NCBI GenBank assembly: GCA_027493945.1
Contig: JAOSJU010000001.1
Location: 1,116,001-1,180,000, forward strand
Length of the DNA: 64,000 nucleotides
Direction: 5' to 3'
Source: Burkholderiaceae bacterium
GTDB lineage: Bacteria; Pseudomonadota; Gammaproteobacteria; Burkholderiales; Burkholderiaceae_E
The position numbers and the translations under genes are program-made. Every line of letters starts with the position of its first letter. Position 1 is the stretch's first letter. Shown one piece after another: positions 23,098 to 34,407 of the stretch. Below the pieces are notes generated by a model. The model saw nothing but the letters and a program-made list of their open reading frames with translations, searched no databases and had not been told where the DNA came from.

Positions 23098-23275
23098 TGG
23101 GCTTTTTGGTTGCCCTTTTCCGGGCCTGCTCAACGGAATCGACATTCATTGGTTACCCAATGGATGTTCGTTTACCGTGTGAGCGTTCGATTTTCCGAGA
23201 TCCGCACCGGAACGAGTCCGGATTGGAACCCGCCTCGAGTCCATGAGAACCCTCGGCTTGGCGCGTTCGCCCGAA

Positions 23276-23295
23276 CGCCCACACTTATCGGCTGT
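23276..23295 (-). other. 16S precursor processing stem, 5' arm
   Basis: Perfect 20-base complement of 21527-21546 on the other side of 16S. A boxA-like sequence (TGATCTTTAAAAAC on the minus strand, 23298-23311) lies immediately upstream in the transcript. Confidence 0.85.
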
Positions 23296-23358
23296 TGGTT
23301 TTTAAAGATCATGGATCGCGCTGCATTTGCAGTGGGTCGCGATCAGCAGAGAAGGGAG

Positions 23359-23387
23359 AGTATGACCAGTTCCTGAAATCCTGTCAA
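23359..23387 (-). promoter_or_regulatory. Candidate rrn promoter, proximal (P2-like)
   Basis: On the minus strand a consensus -35 TTGACA (23382-23387) is separated by exactly 17 bases from CATACT (23359-23364). It points at the 16S leader about 260 bases upstream of the gene. Confidence 0.7.
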
Positions 23388-23481
23388 CTCGACGACCTTC
23401 CCTGCCCGGCGTTTCGCCCGTTCCCGCCTCTGCGGTGGGGGCCTGCCGGCCGTGCAGCGCCGAAGCACTGCAGAGCCCGCG

Positions 23482-23510
23482 ACTATAGCGGCAATCGTGG
23501 ATGCATGCAA
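23482..23510 (-). promoter_or_regulatory. Candidate rrn promoter, distal (P1-like)
   Basis: On the minus strand TTGCAT (23505-23510) and TATAGT (23482-23487) are 17 bases apart, followed by a GC-rich start region as seen in stringently controlled promoters. It abuts the end of the enoyl-CoA hydratase gene. Confidence 0.6.
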
Positions 23511-23511
23511 C

Positions 23512-24289
23512 TCAGCGATGGCGGAACTGCGGCTTGCGCTTCTCGACGAAGGCAGCCATTCCTTCCTTCTGGTCCTCGGTGGCGAACAGCGAATGGAACA
23601 GCCGCCGCTCGAACAGGATCCCTTCAGCGAGCGGCGCCTCGTAGGCGCGGTTGATCGCCTCCTTGGCCATCATCAGCGCCGGCAGCGAAAAACCCGCAAT
23701 CGTGGTGGCGGCCTCGAGCGCCTCGTCGAGCAGCCGCTCCGCCGGCACCACCCGCGACACCAGCCCGGCGCGCTCGGCTTCCGCCGCGTCCATGGTGCGG
23801 GCCGTCAGGCACATGTCCATCGCCTTGGCTTTCGAGATCGCGCGCGGGAGACGCTGGGTGCCGCCAGCGCCCGGGATCACGCCGAGGCGGATCTCGGGCT
23901 GGCCGAACTTCGCGGTGTCGGCAGCGATCACGATGTCGCACATCATCACCAGCTCGCAACCGCCGCCGAGCGCGTAGCCGGCCACCGCGGCGATCACCGG
24001 CTTGCGGATGCGCCGCAGCGTCTCCCCAGTTCCGAGTGATGTACTCGTTGCGGAAAACCTCCATGTAGCCCCAACCGGCCATCGCCGCAATGTCGGCGCC
24101 GGCAGCGAACGCCTTGTCGCTGCCGGTGATCACGATCGCGCCGATGCCGTCGTCGGCGTCGAAATCGAGCAGGGCCGCGCCGAGCTCGTCCATCAGGCGA
24201 TCGTTGAGCGCGTTGAGCTGCTTGGGCCGATTCAGCGTGACCAGGCCGACCCGGTTGCGGGTTTCGACCAGGATGTTCTCGTAGGACAT
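23512..24289 (-). CDS. Enoyl-CoA hydratase (PaaF-like), frameshifted
   Basis: The combined frames give a 258-residue crotonase starting [20 protein letters not shown]. Oxyanion-hole segments [10 protein letters not shown] and ALGGGCEL and the catalytic glutamate region [15 protein letters not shown] are present. It hydrates 2-enoyl-CoA in fatty or phenylacetate degradation. One extra base in a G run near 24025 shifts the frame within the [15 protein letters not shown] region; removing it restores a normal full-length protein, so this is probably a consensus error. It is divergent from paaK, which suggests shared use in arylacetate or fatty acid metabolism. Confidence 0.85.
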
Positions 24290-24542
24290 TCGCAGGGCTC
24301 CTCATGGCGCCCGCGCTGCGGGCGGGCGCGTTGTGCGGCACCGGCAAGCGGCGCCGCGTAAGGTGGACGGAAGGCGCCGACCGGATGCGCACCAGAGAGC
24401 GCCGCGCCGGTCGTCGACTCCGATTCTGCCACGCGGCCCGTACCCAAGACGCCGGTCAGCGGCGCAGGGTTTAACATCGGATCGCCGCGGACCACGGCCG
24501 CCGGGCCGCCGGCGCGCGCGCCACGAGAACGGAGGAGTCGCC

Positions 24543-25872
24543 ATGAGCAGCCAGGATGCCGCAGCGATGGTCTCGGCCGGGGGGTTCCCGCTCGAGCCGA
24601 TCGAGCGGGCGAGTGTCGACGAACTGCGCGCACTGCAGCTACAGCGGCTGCGCTGGTCGCTCGACCACGCGTACCGCAACATTGCGTACTACCGCGCGAA
24701 GTTCGATGCCGCGGGAGTTCGCCCCGAGGATCTGAACTCGCTGGACGACCTGGCACGGTTTCCGTTCACCACCAAGGCCGACCTGCGCGAGACCTACCCG
24801 TTCGGCATGTTCGCGGTGCCTCGCGAGAAGGTGGTGCGCATCCATGCGTCCAGCGGCACCACCGGCAAGCCGACCGTCGTCGGCTACACCGCGCGCGACA
24901 TCGACGCGTGGGCGAACCTGATGGCGCGATCGATCCGCGCCGCGGGCGCCCGCCCCGGCGACATCGCTCACGTCAGCTACGGCTACGGGTTGTTCACCGG
25001 TGGGCTGGGCGCCCACTACGGCGCCGAGCGGCTGGGCCTGACGGTGATCCCGTTCGGCGGCGGCCAGACCGAGCGGCAGGTGCAGCTGATCGCCGACTTC
25101 CGGCCGGCGATCATCATGGTCACGCCGAGCTACATGCTGGCGATCGCCGACGAGATCGAGCGCCAGGGACTCGATCCGCGCGCCACCAGCCTGCGCATCG
25201 GCGTATTCGGCGCCGAACCGTGGACCAACGAGATGCGCGCCGAGATCGAGAAGCGGCTCGCGATCGACGCGGTCGATCTCTACGGCCTGTCCGAGGTGAT
25301 GGGGCCCGGCGTGGCCTGCGAATGCCTCGAAACGAAGGACGGCCCGACGATCTGGGAAGACCACTTCTATCCCGAGATCGTCGATCCGCAAACCGGCAAG
25401 GTGCTTCCCGAGGGCGAGTTCGGCGAACTGGTGTTCACCTCGCTGTCGAAGGAAGCGCTACCGATCGTGCGCTACCGCACCCGCGACCTCACCCGGCTGC
25501 TGCCGGGCAGCGCCCGCACGATGCGGCGCATGCAGAAGATCACCGGTCGCTCCGACGACATGATGATCGTGCGCGGCGTGAACGTGTTCCCGTCGCAGAT
25601 CGAGGAGCTGATCCTGCAGCGGCCCAACCTGGCGCCGCACTACGTCTGCGAGCTCACTCGCGAAGGGGCCGATGGACGCACTCACCGTACGCGTCGAACT
25701 GAAGGCCGGCGAGCACCACGACGGCGCCGACGCGGTCGGCGCGGCCGCCGCGCTCGAACACGCGATCAAGACCTACATCGGCGTGACGGTGACCGTGCGG
25801 GTGGAGCCGCCGGGCGCGATCGAACGCTCGCTGGGCAAGGCGAAGCGGGTGATCGACAAGCGGGGGCGGTGA
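24543..25872 (+). CDS. paaK: Phenylacetate-CoA ligase, frameshifted near the C-terminus
   Basis: The corrected protein is 442 residues, the normal PaaK length. It shows the AMP-binding loop SSGTTGKP (from residue 103), the YGLSEVMGPGV segment and the C-terminal hinge KITGRSDDMMIVRGVNVFPSQIE. PaaK converts phenylacetate, ATP and CoA to phenylacetyl-CoA. An extra G near 25665 moves the last ~65 residues (MDALTVRVELKAG to the end) to another frame. A good GGAGG ribosome site precedes ATG 24543. The remaining paa operon is not in the window. Confidence 0.87.
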
Positions 25873-25897
25873 GCGTCGGCCCGCTTGGCCCCGGCAA

Positions 25898-26939
25898 TCA
25901 CGGCACGAACTGGGCGCCGAAGGAGCCGATGGCGATCAGGCCGTTGCTGGTGCGGAACCGAAAGCGCCCGGCGAGTTCGTAGCCCACCTCGCCCGATCTG
26001 CCGAAGTACTGTGCCTCGAAGCTCCCCGCATCGAGGTCGGCATCGAGGCCGCCGACAGAGGCGAGCGAACCCGCCAATTTGCCCGGAGACGCGCCGGATG
26101 ATGCCGACAGGTCTACGGGGCCGAGGGGCAAGGTCTCGAACGCCAGCGTGCCGGGGCGGGTGCTCGTGTAGTAGGGCATTACGATCGTGCCGATGCGCCC
26201 CGAGACGATCTGCCCGGTGCCTCCGACCTTGATTTCGATGGGTGCGCTGAAGCTGCGCAGACGGTCCAGGTATCCACCACCGGTTTCATCCGGTCCGACG
26301 GCGCCGACGACGTATCCGCGAAACGACCCGCTCGCCCGGTCGAGCGGCCAGAGATTGGTCAGATTGTCCGGGGTCGCCGCGTACCACGGGCCGACGAAGC
26401 CCTCGGCGTCGGTCGGCACCTTCTCCCAGGTGCCGTAGCCGACGTATTTCAACTGCGGCGGCTCCCACGTCGTGGCGACCTTGTAGCAGCAAGCGCTCCG
26501 GAAGTCGGTGAGTGCTACGTACGGCGCGCTCAATTCGGGCCTCGGCGGGTCCTCGTACGCGCTCCCCTGCAGGGCGCCCGAGGATATCGCGCTCGTAGAC
26601 GGGAAGAGTCTTGTTGCCGCTGGCGAACGCCTTGACGTCGTCGAGAGACTGCAAGGCCGGCGGGAAGAGCAGGGTCAGGTTGTAGCTGTCCACCGGCAGC
26701 GGAATGTCAACGCCACTCTCGATGGAGAGGAAGACGCCGGTCTTCGTCGACGCGCACATGCCGATCGCATAGCCGTCGCCGCTCGACGCCGACGCCGAAT
26801 CGCAGGCCACCGGAACCGGAACGAAGGGGCCGTGGCCGGTGCTCGATCCGCCTCCGCAGGCCGCGAGACTCGTGGCGAAAAGCAGCCCGATGGCCCCGGC
26901 CCGGAAGAGCCGGAGTTCACGCGTGCGGTCGGGATTCAT
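25898..26939 (-). CDS. Predicted lipoprotein with transferrin-binding-like beta-barrel tail, frameshifted
   Basis: The corrected protein has about 346 residues. The N-terminus is a lipoprotein signal with lipobox LAAC before a Gly/Ser-rich stretch, placing it in the envelope. The C-terminus, ending GRFRFRTSNGLIAIGSFGAQF, resembles the repeating beta-barrel found at the end of TbpB-like surface lipoproteins; this is pattern recognition, not a confirmed domain. An extra base near 26578 breaks the frame after KTLPVYERDILG. Ligand unknown; no TonB-dependent receptor is adjacent. Confidence 0.6.
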
Positions 26940-27159
26940 GGCGGCTGCCCCCAGTCAACTGCGTACGGTGCGAGTGTCGATGCATGCCCGGGCATCCCGC
27001 CCGACGGCCGGACGAACGGAGGGCACGCACCGCCGAGTGTACCGGCAGGCAACGGTGCGAGCGGCGCCGGGCTTGCCGGCGATCGAGACGCGAATCGCCG
27101 TTCCCCCAGCGAAGCGGGCAAAATAGCGCGCTTCGAGCGACACACTGCAGGAGAACCGG

Positions 27160-28156
27160 ATGTTCGACGCGCTTTACCTGGAGAAATCCGACGGTGGATT
27201 CTCCGCGACCCGCAGGAAGCTGAGCGACGACGAGCTTGCGGCGGCCACACCCGATGCCGACGTCACGGTGCGCATCGAGTATTCGACGATCAACTACAAG
27301 GACGCGCTCGCGCTCACCGAGCGTTCGCCGGTGGTGCGTCGCTGGCCGATGGTGCCGGGCATCGACGGCGCCGGCGTGGTCGAGGCGAGCTCGCATCCGG
27401 GCTTCGCCGCTGGTGACCGGGTGATCCTCAACGGCTGGGGCGTGGGCGAGACGCACTGGGGATGCCTCGCGCAGCGCGCGCGGCTCAGGGGCGACTGGCT
27501 GGTCGCGATGCCCGCAGGCATCGACGCGCGCCGCGCGATGTCGATCGGCACCGCCGGCTACACCGCGATGCTTTGCGTGATGGCGCTCGAGCGCCGCGGC
27601 GTGACACCTGCGCAGGGCGAGATCCTCGTGACCGGCGCTGCGGGTGGCGTGGGCAGCGTGGCGATCGCGCTGCTCGCGCGGCTCGGTTTTCGCGTCGTCG
27701 CCTCCACCGGACGGGCCAGCGAAGCCGACTACCTGCGCGCGCTCGGCGCCGCCGAAGTGATCGAGCGTGCCGCGCTGTCGGCCCCGGGCAAGCCGCTGCA
27801 GAAGGAGCGCTGGGCCGGCGTGGTCGATGCGGTGGGCTCGCACACGCTGGCCAACGCCTGTGCACAGACGAAGTACCGCGGCACGGTCGCCGCCTGCGGA
27901 CTGGCCGGCGGGATGGACTTTCCGGCGACGGTCGCTCCGTTCATCCTGCGCGGCGTGGCGCTGATCGGTGTCGACTCGGTGATGTGTCCGATCGACGAGC
28001 GGCGCGAAGCCTGGAAGCGGCTCGCAGACGAACTCGATCCGGGGCGACTCGAAGCGCATCACGACCGTCGTCGGCCTCGACGACGCGCTGAAGCTCGCTC
28101 CGGAGATGCTGGCCGGCAAGGTACGCGGCCGCATCGCGGTCGACGTGAACCGTTGA
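27160..28156 (+). CDS. acuI: Acrylyl-CoA reductase (NADPH) AcuI/YhdH, frameshifted near the end
   Basis: The corrected protein has 331 residues, the usual AcuI length. It is a medium-chain zinc-free reductase: [12 protein letters not shown] near residue 43, [11 protein letters not shown], and the cofactor loop [10 protein letters not shown]. AcuI reduces toxic acrylyl-CoA to propionyl-CoA with NADPH. An extra base near 28055 shifts the frame so that the end ([20 protein letters not shown], then [11 protein letters not shown]) lies in another frame. The stop overlaps the TTG start of the next gene. Confidence 0.85.
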
Positions 28157-30046
28157 GCGCGCCGGCGAAGCGCCGGGCCAGCGGCGCGGCGCGGCCCGTC
28201 AAGGGCGAACGCACCTCGGCCGCCGTCGCGCGCGGGCGCGGCGGCGAACTCGTGTCGTACCGGATCGCCCCGGTCGATCCGCACGCGCACCTGTTCGAGA
28301 TCACGCTGACGATCGCGCAGCCCGACCCGGACGGCCAGCGCGTGGCGCTGCCGGCCTGGATCCCCGGCAGCTACATGATCCGCGAATTCGCACGGCACGT
28401 CGTCTCGATCGACGCGCGCAGTGGTGGGCGCGCGGTGCGCCTGCGCAAGCTCGACAAGCACACCGGCAGGCGGCGCGCAGCGACGGTCCGTTGACATTCG
28501 TCTGCCGCGTCTACGCCTGGGACCTGTCGGTGCGCGCCGCACACCTCGACGCGACACACGGCTTCTTCAACGGCACCAGCGTCTTCCTCAGGGTGATCGG
28601 CCAGGAGGACCGGCCCTGCGAGGTGCTGATCGAGCCGCCGGCCGGCGACGAATACGCCGGCTGGCGCGTGGCCACCACGCTGCCCGAGGCGGGCGCGCGC
28701 CGCCACGGCTTTGGCCGCTATCGCGCGGCCGACTACGACGAACTGGTCGATCACCCGGTGGAGATGGGACGCTTCACGCTCGCCGGCTTCGAGGCGGGCG
28801 GCGCGCGCCACGAAGTCGCGATCACCGGCCGCCACGATGCGGACACCGCGCGGCTGTGCCGCGACCTCGCACGCATCTGCACGCAGCAGGCGCGCCTGTT
28901 CGAGCCGCGCACGCGCCGCGCGCCGGTCGAGCGCTACCTGTTCCTGGTGATGGCGGTCGGCGACGGATACGGGGGCCTCGAGCACCGATCGAGCACCGCG
29001 CTGATCTGCTCGCGCAACGACCTGCCGTGGCGCGGCCAGCACGAGACGTCCGAAGGCTATCGCAGCTTCCTCGGGCTGGCGAGCCACGAGTACTTCCATA
29101 CCGGAACGTCAAGCGCATCAAGCCTGCCGCGTTCGCGCGCTACGACCTGCAGCAGGAGAACTACACGCGGCTGCTGTGGATCTTCGAGGGCTTCACCTCG
29201 TACTACGACGACCTGATGCTGGTGCGCTCCGGGGTCATCGGCCGCGACGCATACCTCGACCTGCTGGCGAAGACGATCAGCGGCGTGATGCGCGGTCCGG
29301 GCCGACGTATGCAGAGCGTGGCCGAGTCGAGCTTCGACGCGTGGATCAAGCACTACCGGCAGGACGAGAACTCGCCGAACGCGATCGCCAGCTACTACGC
29401 GAAGGGTTCGCTGGTGGCGCTGGCGCTCGACCTGACGATCCGCATTCGCACCGACGGGAAGCGCTCGCTCGACGACGCGATGCGGCTGATGTGGCGGCGC
29501 TACGGGCGCGACTTCTTCGCGCGGCGCGAAGGACTCGCCGAGGACGAGTTCCCGCGCCTGCTCGAAGAAGCGGTCGGCCTGCGGCTCGATGCGCAGATCC
29601 GCAGCTGGGCATACGGCACAACGGAGCTGCCACTCGCGCCGCTGCTGCGTGCGGTGGGCGTCGAACCCGGATTCGGTACCGGCGACCAGGGACCGGCCTC
29701 GTTCGGCGCGAAGCTCGCCACGCGCGAGGGACAGTTGACGATCGCGACCGCCTACACCGGCCAGGCGGCGCAGCGCGCCGGTCTTTCGGCCGGCGACACG
29801 CTGGTGGCCGTCGACGGCCTGCGCGTCGACGAGCGTACGCTGAAGGCGCTGCTCGCGCGCCGCAAGCCGGGAGACCGGCTGCGCGTGCACGCGTTCCGTC
29901 GCGACGAGCTGTTCGACTGCGAACTCGAACTCGACGCGCCGCCGGCCATCGATGCGAAGCTGAAGCTCGCGCCGAAGCCCGGGGCGCGTGCGACGCGCCT
30001 GCTCGCCGGCTGGCTGGGCGGGAGCCGGCCGGCCCGCGCCAGCTGA
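28153..30046 (+). CDS. M61-family glycyl aminopeptidase with PDZ domain, two frameshifts
   Basis: Three frames join to a protein of about 631 residues. Zinc-binding motif HEYFH (29085-29099) and GFTSYYDD downstream identify an M61 metallopeptidase; the C-terminal 110 residues form a PDZ-like domain ([22 protein letters not shown] split across two lines in the text). Each frame break lacks one T: near 28463 (KLDKHTW expected) and near 29102 (HEYFHTWNVKRI expected). Both losses change ACCTGG to ACCGG. No signal peptide is seen, so it is probably cytoplasmic. TTG 28153 overlaps the acuI stop. Confidence 0.83.
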
Positions 30047-30077
30047 GCACCCCAACGCGCGAGCAGCTCCGGCCTGC

Positions 30078-30878
30078 TCAGCCGAACAGCATCGCCAGCG
30101 CCTCGCCGGGGTCGGCCGCGCGCATGAACGCCTCGCCGACCAGGAACGCGTTCACGCCGGCCTGCCGCATCCGTGCCACGTCGGCCGGGGCGAGGATGCC
30201 GCTTTCGGTGACGACCAGCCGGTCGGCAGGGATGCGCGGCAGCAGCGTCAAAGTGGTATCGAGCGAAACCTCGAAGCTGCGCAGGTTGCGATTGTTGATG
30301 CCCAGCAGCGGCGTGCCCAGCGCGAGCGCGCGATCGAGTTCGGCCGCATCGTGCACCTCGACCAGCACGTCCATCGACAGTGCGCGGGCGATTGCCGCAA
30401 ATTCGGCGAGTTGCGCGTCGTCGAGCACCGCGACGATCAGCAGGATGCAGTCGGCGCCGTTCACGCGCGCCTCGTAGACCTGCCAGGCGTCGACGACGAA
30501 GTCCTTGCGCAGCACCGGCAGCGCGCACGCTGCACGCGCGGCGTGCAGGTCGTCGAGCGAACCCCGGAAGAAGCACTCGTCGGTGAGCACCGACAGGCAG
30601 GCCGCGCCGTGCGCGGCATAGCGCGCAGCGATCGCTGGTGGATCGAAGGGCTCGCGCAGCAGGCCCTTGCTCGGGCTCGCCTTCTTGATCTCGGCGATGA
30701 CGGCAGGACGACCCGCCGCGATCTTCGCGCGCAGCGCGCGCTCGAAGCCGCGCGCGGGCCGCTCGCCGCCCGCGGCTTCGGCCTGGGCGCGCAACCCGGC
30801 GTCGCTTTGCAGCCGGCGCGCCGCCGCCACTTCGTCGCGCTTGACCGCGACGATGCGCGCCAGAACGTCCTCAGCCAT
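30078..30878 (-). CDS. trpC: Indole-3-glycerol phosphate synthase
   Basis: This 266-residue TIM-barrel enzyme closes the indole ring in tryptophan synthesis. Key segments are [36 protein letters not shown] and VTESGI. The start ATG at 30878 overlaps the trpD stop by 8 bases, so it belongs to a trpG-trpD-trpC operon. It converges on the M61 peptidase with about 30 bases between stops and no obvious terminator. Confidence 0.95.
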   Translation of the reverse strand: MAEDVLARIVAVKRDEVAAARRLQSDAGLRAQAEAAGGERPARGFERALRAKIAAGRPAVIAEIKKASPSKGLLREPFDPPAIAARYAAHGAACLSVLTDECFFRGSLDDLHAARAACALPVLRKDFVVDAWQVYEARVNGADCILLIVAVLDDAQLAEFAAIARALSMDVLVEVHDAAELDRALALGTPLLGINNRNLRSFEVSLDTTLTLLPRIPADRLVVTESGILAPADVARMRQAGVNAFLVGEAFMRAADPGEALAMLFG

Positions 30879-31914
30879 GGCCCTGCCCCGCGCAGCGCTG
30901 CGTGAACTGCACGAACGCGTCGAGCCGGGCGCGCGCCGCACCCGATGCGATCGTCTCGCGCGCCAGCGCAATGCCGGCTGCGATCGAGTCGACCACGTCG
31001 GCCGCATAGAGGGCCGTGCCCGCGTTCAGCGTGACGATCTCGCGCTGCGTGCCCGGCCGGTTCGACAGCGCCTCGAGCACCATCTCCTTCGATTCGAGCG
31101 CGTCGGCCACCCGCAGGCCGCGGTTGCTGATCATCGACAGGCCAAAGTCCTCCGGATGGATCTCGTACTCGCTCACCTCGCCATCCTTCAGTTCGCCGAC
31201 CATCGTCGCAGCGCCCAGCGACACTTCATCCATCCCGTCCTTGCCCCAGACGACGACCGCATGCCCGGCACCCAGCCGCTGCATGACGCGCACCTGGATA
31301 CCGACCAGGTCGGGGTGGAACACGCCCATCAGGATGTTCGGTGCGCCGGCCGGGTTGGTGAGCGGGCCGAGAATGTTGAAGATTGTTCGCACGCCCAGCT
31401 CGCGGCGCACCGCGGCGACGTTCTTCATCGCCGGATGGTGATTGGGGGCGAACATGAAGCCGACCCCGGTGGCGCGAACGCAGTCCGCCACTTGCGAGGA
31501 ATTCAGCATGATGTTGGCGCCCAGAGCCTCGAGCACGTCGGCAGCGCCCGATTTCGACGAGACGCCGCGATTGCCGTGCTTGGCCACCGTCGCACCGGCC
31601 GCCGCGGCCACGAAGGTCGACGCGGTCGAGATGTTGAAGGTGTGCGAGCCATCGCCGCCAGTACCGACCACGTCGACGAAGTGCGGGCCGCCGTCGACCT
31701 CGACCTTGTTGGCGAACTCGCGCATCACCTGCGCCGCGGCGCTGATCTCGCCGACCGTCTCCTTCTTCGCGCGCAAGCCCATCAGGATTGCCGCCATCAT
31801 CGTCGGCGACATCTCGCCGCTCATGATCTGGCGCATGATCCTGAGCATCTCGTCGTGGAAGATCTCGCGATGCTCGATGCAACGGGTGAGCGCTTCCTGC
31901 GCGGTGATCGTCAT
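30871..31914 (-). CDS. trpD: Anthranilate phosphoribosyltransferase
   Basis: This 347-residue enzyme transfers phosphoribose to anthranilate. It has the PRPP/anthranilate signature [35 protein letters not shown] and [12 protein letters not shown] 31914 overlaps the trpG stop (ATGA). It is intact, unlike trpG upstream. Confidence 0.95.
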   Translation of the reverse strand: MTITAQEALTRCIEHREIFHDEMLRIMRQIMSGEMSPTMMAAILMGLRAKKETVGEISAAAQVMREFANKVEVDGGPHFVDVVGTGGDGSHTFNISTASTFVAAAAGATVAKHGNRGVSSKSGAADVLEALGANIMLNSSQVADCVRATGVGFMFAPNHHPAMKNVAAVRRELGVRTIFNILGPLTNPAGAPNILMGVFHPDLVGIQVRVMQRLGAGHAVVVWGKDGMDEVSLGAATMVGELKDGEVSEYEIHPEDFGLSMISNRGLRVADALESKEMVLEALSNRPGTQREIVTLNAGTALYAADVVDSIAAGIALARETIASGAARARLDAFVQFTQRCAGQGHG

Positions 31915-32482
31915 CTCGGTTCTCCCAGGAAATTGCGCAGCAGCGCGTGGCCGTGCTCGGTGAGGATGGATTCGGGATGGAACTGCACGCCTTCCACCGC
32001 CAGTTCGCGGTGCCTCAGCCCCATGATTTCGCCGTCGTCGGTCCAGGCGGTGACTTCGAGGCAGCCGGGCAGCGATTCGCGCTCGACCGCCAGCGAGTGA
32101 TAGCGGATCGCGGTGAACGGGTCGGGAAGCCCGCGGAAGACGCCGACCCCGTCGTGACGGATCGGCGAGGTCTTGCCGTGCATCACCTGCTTCGCGCGCA
32201 CCACGCGCCCACCGAAGGCGGCGCCGATCGCCTGGTGCCCCAGACAGACACCGAGGATCGGGATGCGGCCCGCGAAACGCTCGATCAGCGGCAGCGAGAT
32301 GCCGGCCTCGGCCGGCGTGCACGGGCCCGGCGAGATCACGATGCGCGCCGGCGCGAGCGCGGCGACCTCGTCGAGCGTGATCGCGTCGTTGCGCACGGTG
32401 CGCACCGCCTCGCCCAGCTCGCCGAAGTACTGCACCAGGTTCCGGTGAAGCTGTCGTAGTTGTCGATCATCAGGAGTCTCAT
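31911..32482 (-). CDS. trpG: Anthranilate synthase glutaminase component TrpG, one-base frameshift near the start
   Basis: The corrected protein is about 190 residues. It begins [13 protein letters not shown] and carries the glutaminase nucleophile in [10 protein letters not shown] and the catalytic His/Glu region [14 protein letters not shown]. After DSFT one base is missing at about 32443 (expected ACCTGG, found ACCGG on the coding strand), which shifts the first 17 codons relative to the rest. TrpG supplies ammonia to TrpE. trpE, normally just upstream, is absent: a mobile island begins within a few bases of this start codon, so the promoter or start context may have been replaced. Confidence 0.85.
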
Positions 32483-33641
32483 GATTATAAGTCCTTGATT
32501 TTATTGATGTTTCTCATTACACGCACCCTCCATTACTCACTTCATTACACACATCGACAGTCGCTTGCGATGGACGAAGTGCGCGCAGGTGCTTGCTGAC
32601 AGCGGCAACGGATCTTGAGAGAAGTGGCAAAGCGCGCCAACGCGGCGCACTGGAGCAGCGCCTACGCCAGCATGGTTGGGCCGAGTGATGAGACGGAACG
32701 GGCAGACTCCCCCATCGCAGCGTCGCGGGGCGCGGAGCATCAGTTCGACGATGGGGATGATCAGCTAAGGGCATCGGGCAATCTCCTCAAATCTTGGAGC
32801 CGCCGTGCCGGGGAAGCCTTCTTGAAACCTTGCCTGCCGGTACGGCGGCAAGGTGCGGTCAAGACCGCAACGACATGCCGCTTCCTATTGGAAGCGCCAC
32901 CACAGAGCGATGTTGGTCGAAGCGGTACGGGTCATGGACAGACCAAAGTATTGAATTTAGAAGCTAGAACTCAGCCCGAGTGCGCCCGAACGGAATTCCA
33001 AAGTAAGCCTTTGGGATTTTACCACGAGCATGTTTGGCAAAGCCACCTCCGACAGCACCGAGCCCTCCAGCAGATCGCCCCCACCTCGGTTCCGACGACA
33101 GCGCTGCCCTGTCGAAGGTCGAAGAAGCAAAGAGCGAGTAGGCCTGCCACTTCGCATTGCCCCCCTGCGATCGTCAGATGCGGCCGGGATTTGTGAGCAT
33201 GGAATCTGAGGTAAGCAGTCACCTTGGCCCGCACGTGCGTGATGCTATATCGCAATATCAGCATCCGGGCCAGATATGACACCGCCGCTTTCCTCTGCTG
33301 ATCCGAGACCTACAGGCATAAATGGCGCTGCTCACGGCTTTGTGAAACCGTCGGCGTATCAGACCATACCGAACCGGTTTTGCGAGGGATAGCGCAGCGC
33401 ATGACGCTGATACCGTGAGCGCCAATATCGAGCTTGCGTCCTCATCGCTCGATGGGCCGGCAACCGGTCAATTCTTGCACATCGAACAAGACGAGGCCAC
33501 CTGCGGCGGATGCCAATCATCTCGCCCGCCTACGTTCAGGGCATCGTCCCGGGCATCCGCTGCAGGCCATAACGACACGACAGCCCTTGGCAGGGCAAGA
33601 AAGGAGCCGGTGATGTAGCGCTTCCGAAAGGAGACGAAGAC
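32483..33641. other. Island left end, no supported gene
   Basis: About 1.16 kb between the trpG start and the first island gene. The left 60 bases are AT-rich. Open frames here (for example plus-strand 32615-33196) have no recognisable protein character or good ribosome site. An AT-rich imperfect hairpin lies at 33241-33265 (GATGCTATAT / ATATCAGCATC). The attachment site of the island is expected in this stretch but cannot be identified without its partner copy. Confidence 0.5.
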
Positions 33642-34388
33642 ATGCACAAGGACATTTCAACATCAAAGGTGTTCTATCGACCCATCGAAGCGGCCATCCG
33701 ATGGGCCGGGTTGCTGCGGTACCTGCCGATGATCCTGGCCGCGATCGCATCACCGCGCTTCCTGCCACCGTCGCTGAACTGCCCGCGGTGGAACGAGTGC
33801 CGGCTGTACTCGGAGCGCATCTATGACGGCATCCTCAACGGAGACCTGCCCTACGGCACGGACGGGATCACGCTCAATGACCCGAAGCTACTGCAGTCGC
33901 CGGATTTGACCGTTCGCCATGTTGATCTGAAACGTTGGATGCGCACCCACTATCCTGAGCACCGGCCAGGATTCCTGTTCAGCCGTGGCGAACGCATGGC
34001 GCATCCTTTCATCACCATGGAAACAGGACAGGCGATCCTGGTGGAGCGGCTGGCCCTTCAGGCAGCGCTGGAGCAAGCCGGGCGCCAGATACGAGAACTG
34101 CAGGAGCAGCACGACACCCTGCTCAAGCAGTCCACCGTGCTGCTGGCTGCCAGCCAGTGCGAGATCAGCGAACGGGCGGAGACGACGTATCTCAACATCA
34201 TCGGCGGGATGCTGACGCTGATGCTGGGCCAGTCCCCCTCGGGCGTGCCTTACTCCAGCTTCAAAACGCAGGAGGCCCTTGTCTCGGCATTGGTCGCCCA
34301 CTACGGCGGCACCATGGGCATCACGGAGCGAACCTTGAACGGCAAGTTCGCCAACGCCAGGAAGTACGTCCGTAGCGCAAGCGCATGA
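33642..34388 (+). CDS. ICE-associated hypothetical protein upstream of alpA/parA
   Basis: This 248-residue protein begins MHKDISTSKVFYRPIEAAIRW and contains a central coiled-coil-like segment (ALQAALEQAGRQIRELQEQH) followed by a conserved C-terminal block with YLNIIGGMLTLMLG and ITERTLNGKFANARKY. From memory similar proteins lie at the partition end of related ICEs, beside alpA and parA; the function is not known. A strong ribosome site (AAAGGAGA) precedes the ATG. The IS element is inserted 19 bases after its stop and separates it from alpA. Confidence 0.7.
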   Translation: MHKDISTSKVFYRPIEAAIRWAGLLRYLPMILAAIASPRFLPPSLNCPRWNECRLYSERIYDGILNGDLPYGTDGITLNDPKLLQSPDLTVRHVDLKRWMRTHYPEHRPGFLFSRGERMAHPFITMETGQAILVERLALQAALEQAGRQIRELQEQHDTLLKQSTVLLAASQCEISERAETTYLNIIGGMLTLMLGQSPSGVPYSSFKTQEALVSALVAHYGGTMGITERTLNGKFANARKYVRSASA

Positions 34389-34407
34389 GGTTTTCCAGCT
34401 TGTATGT

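Noticed and set aside
32615..33196. 193-codon plus-strand frame at the island's left end
   Set aside because: Odd composition, no ribosome site and no recognisable domain.
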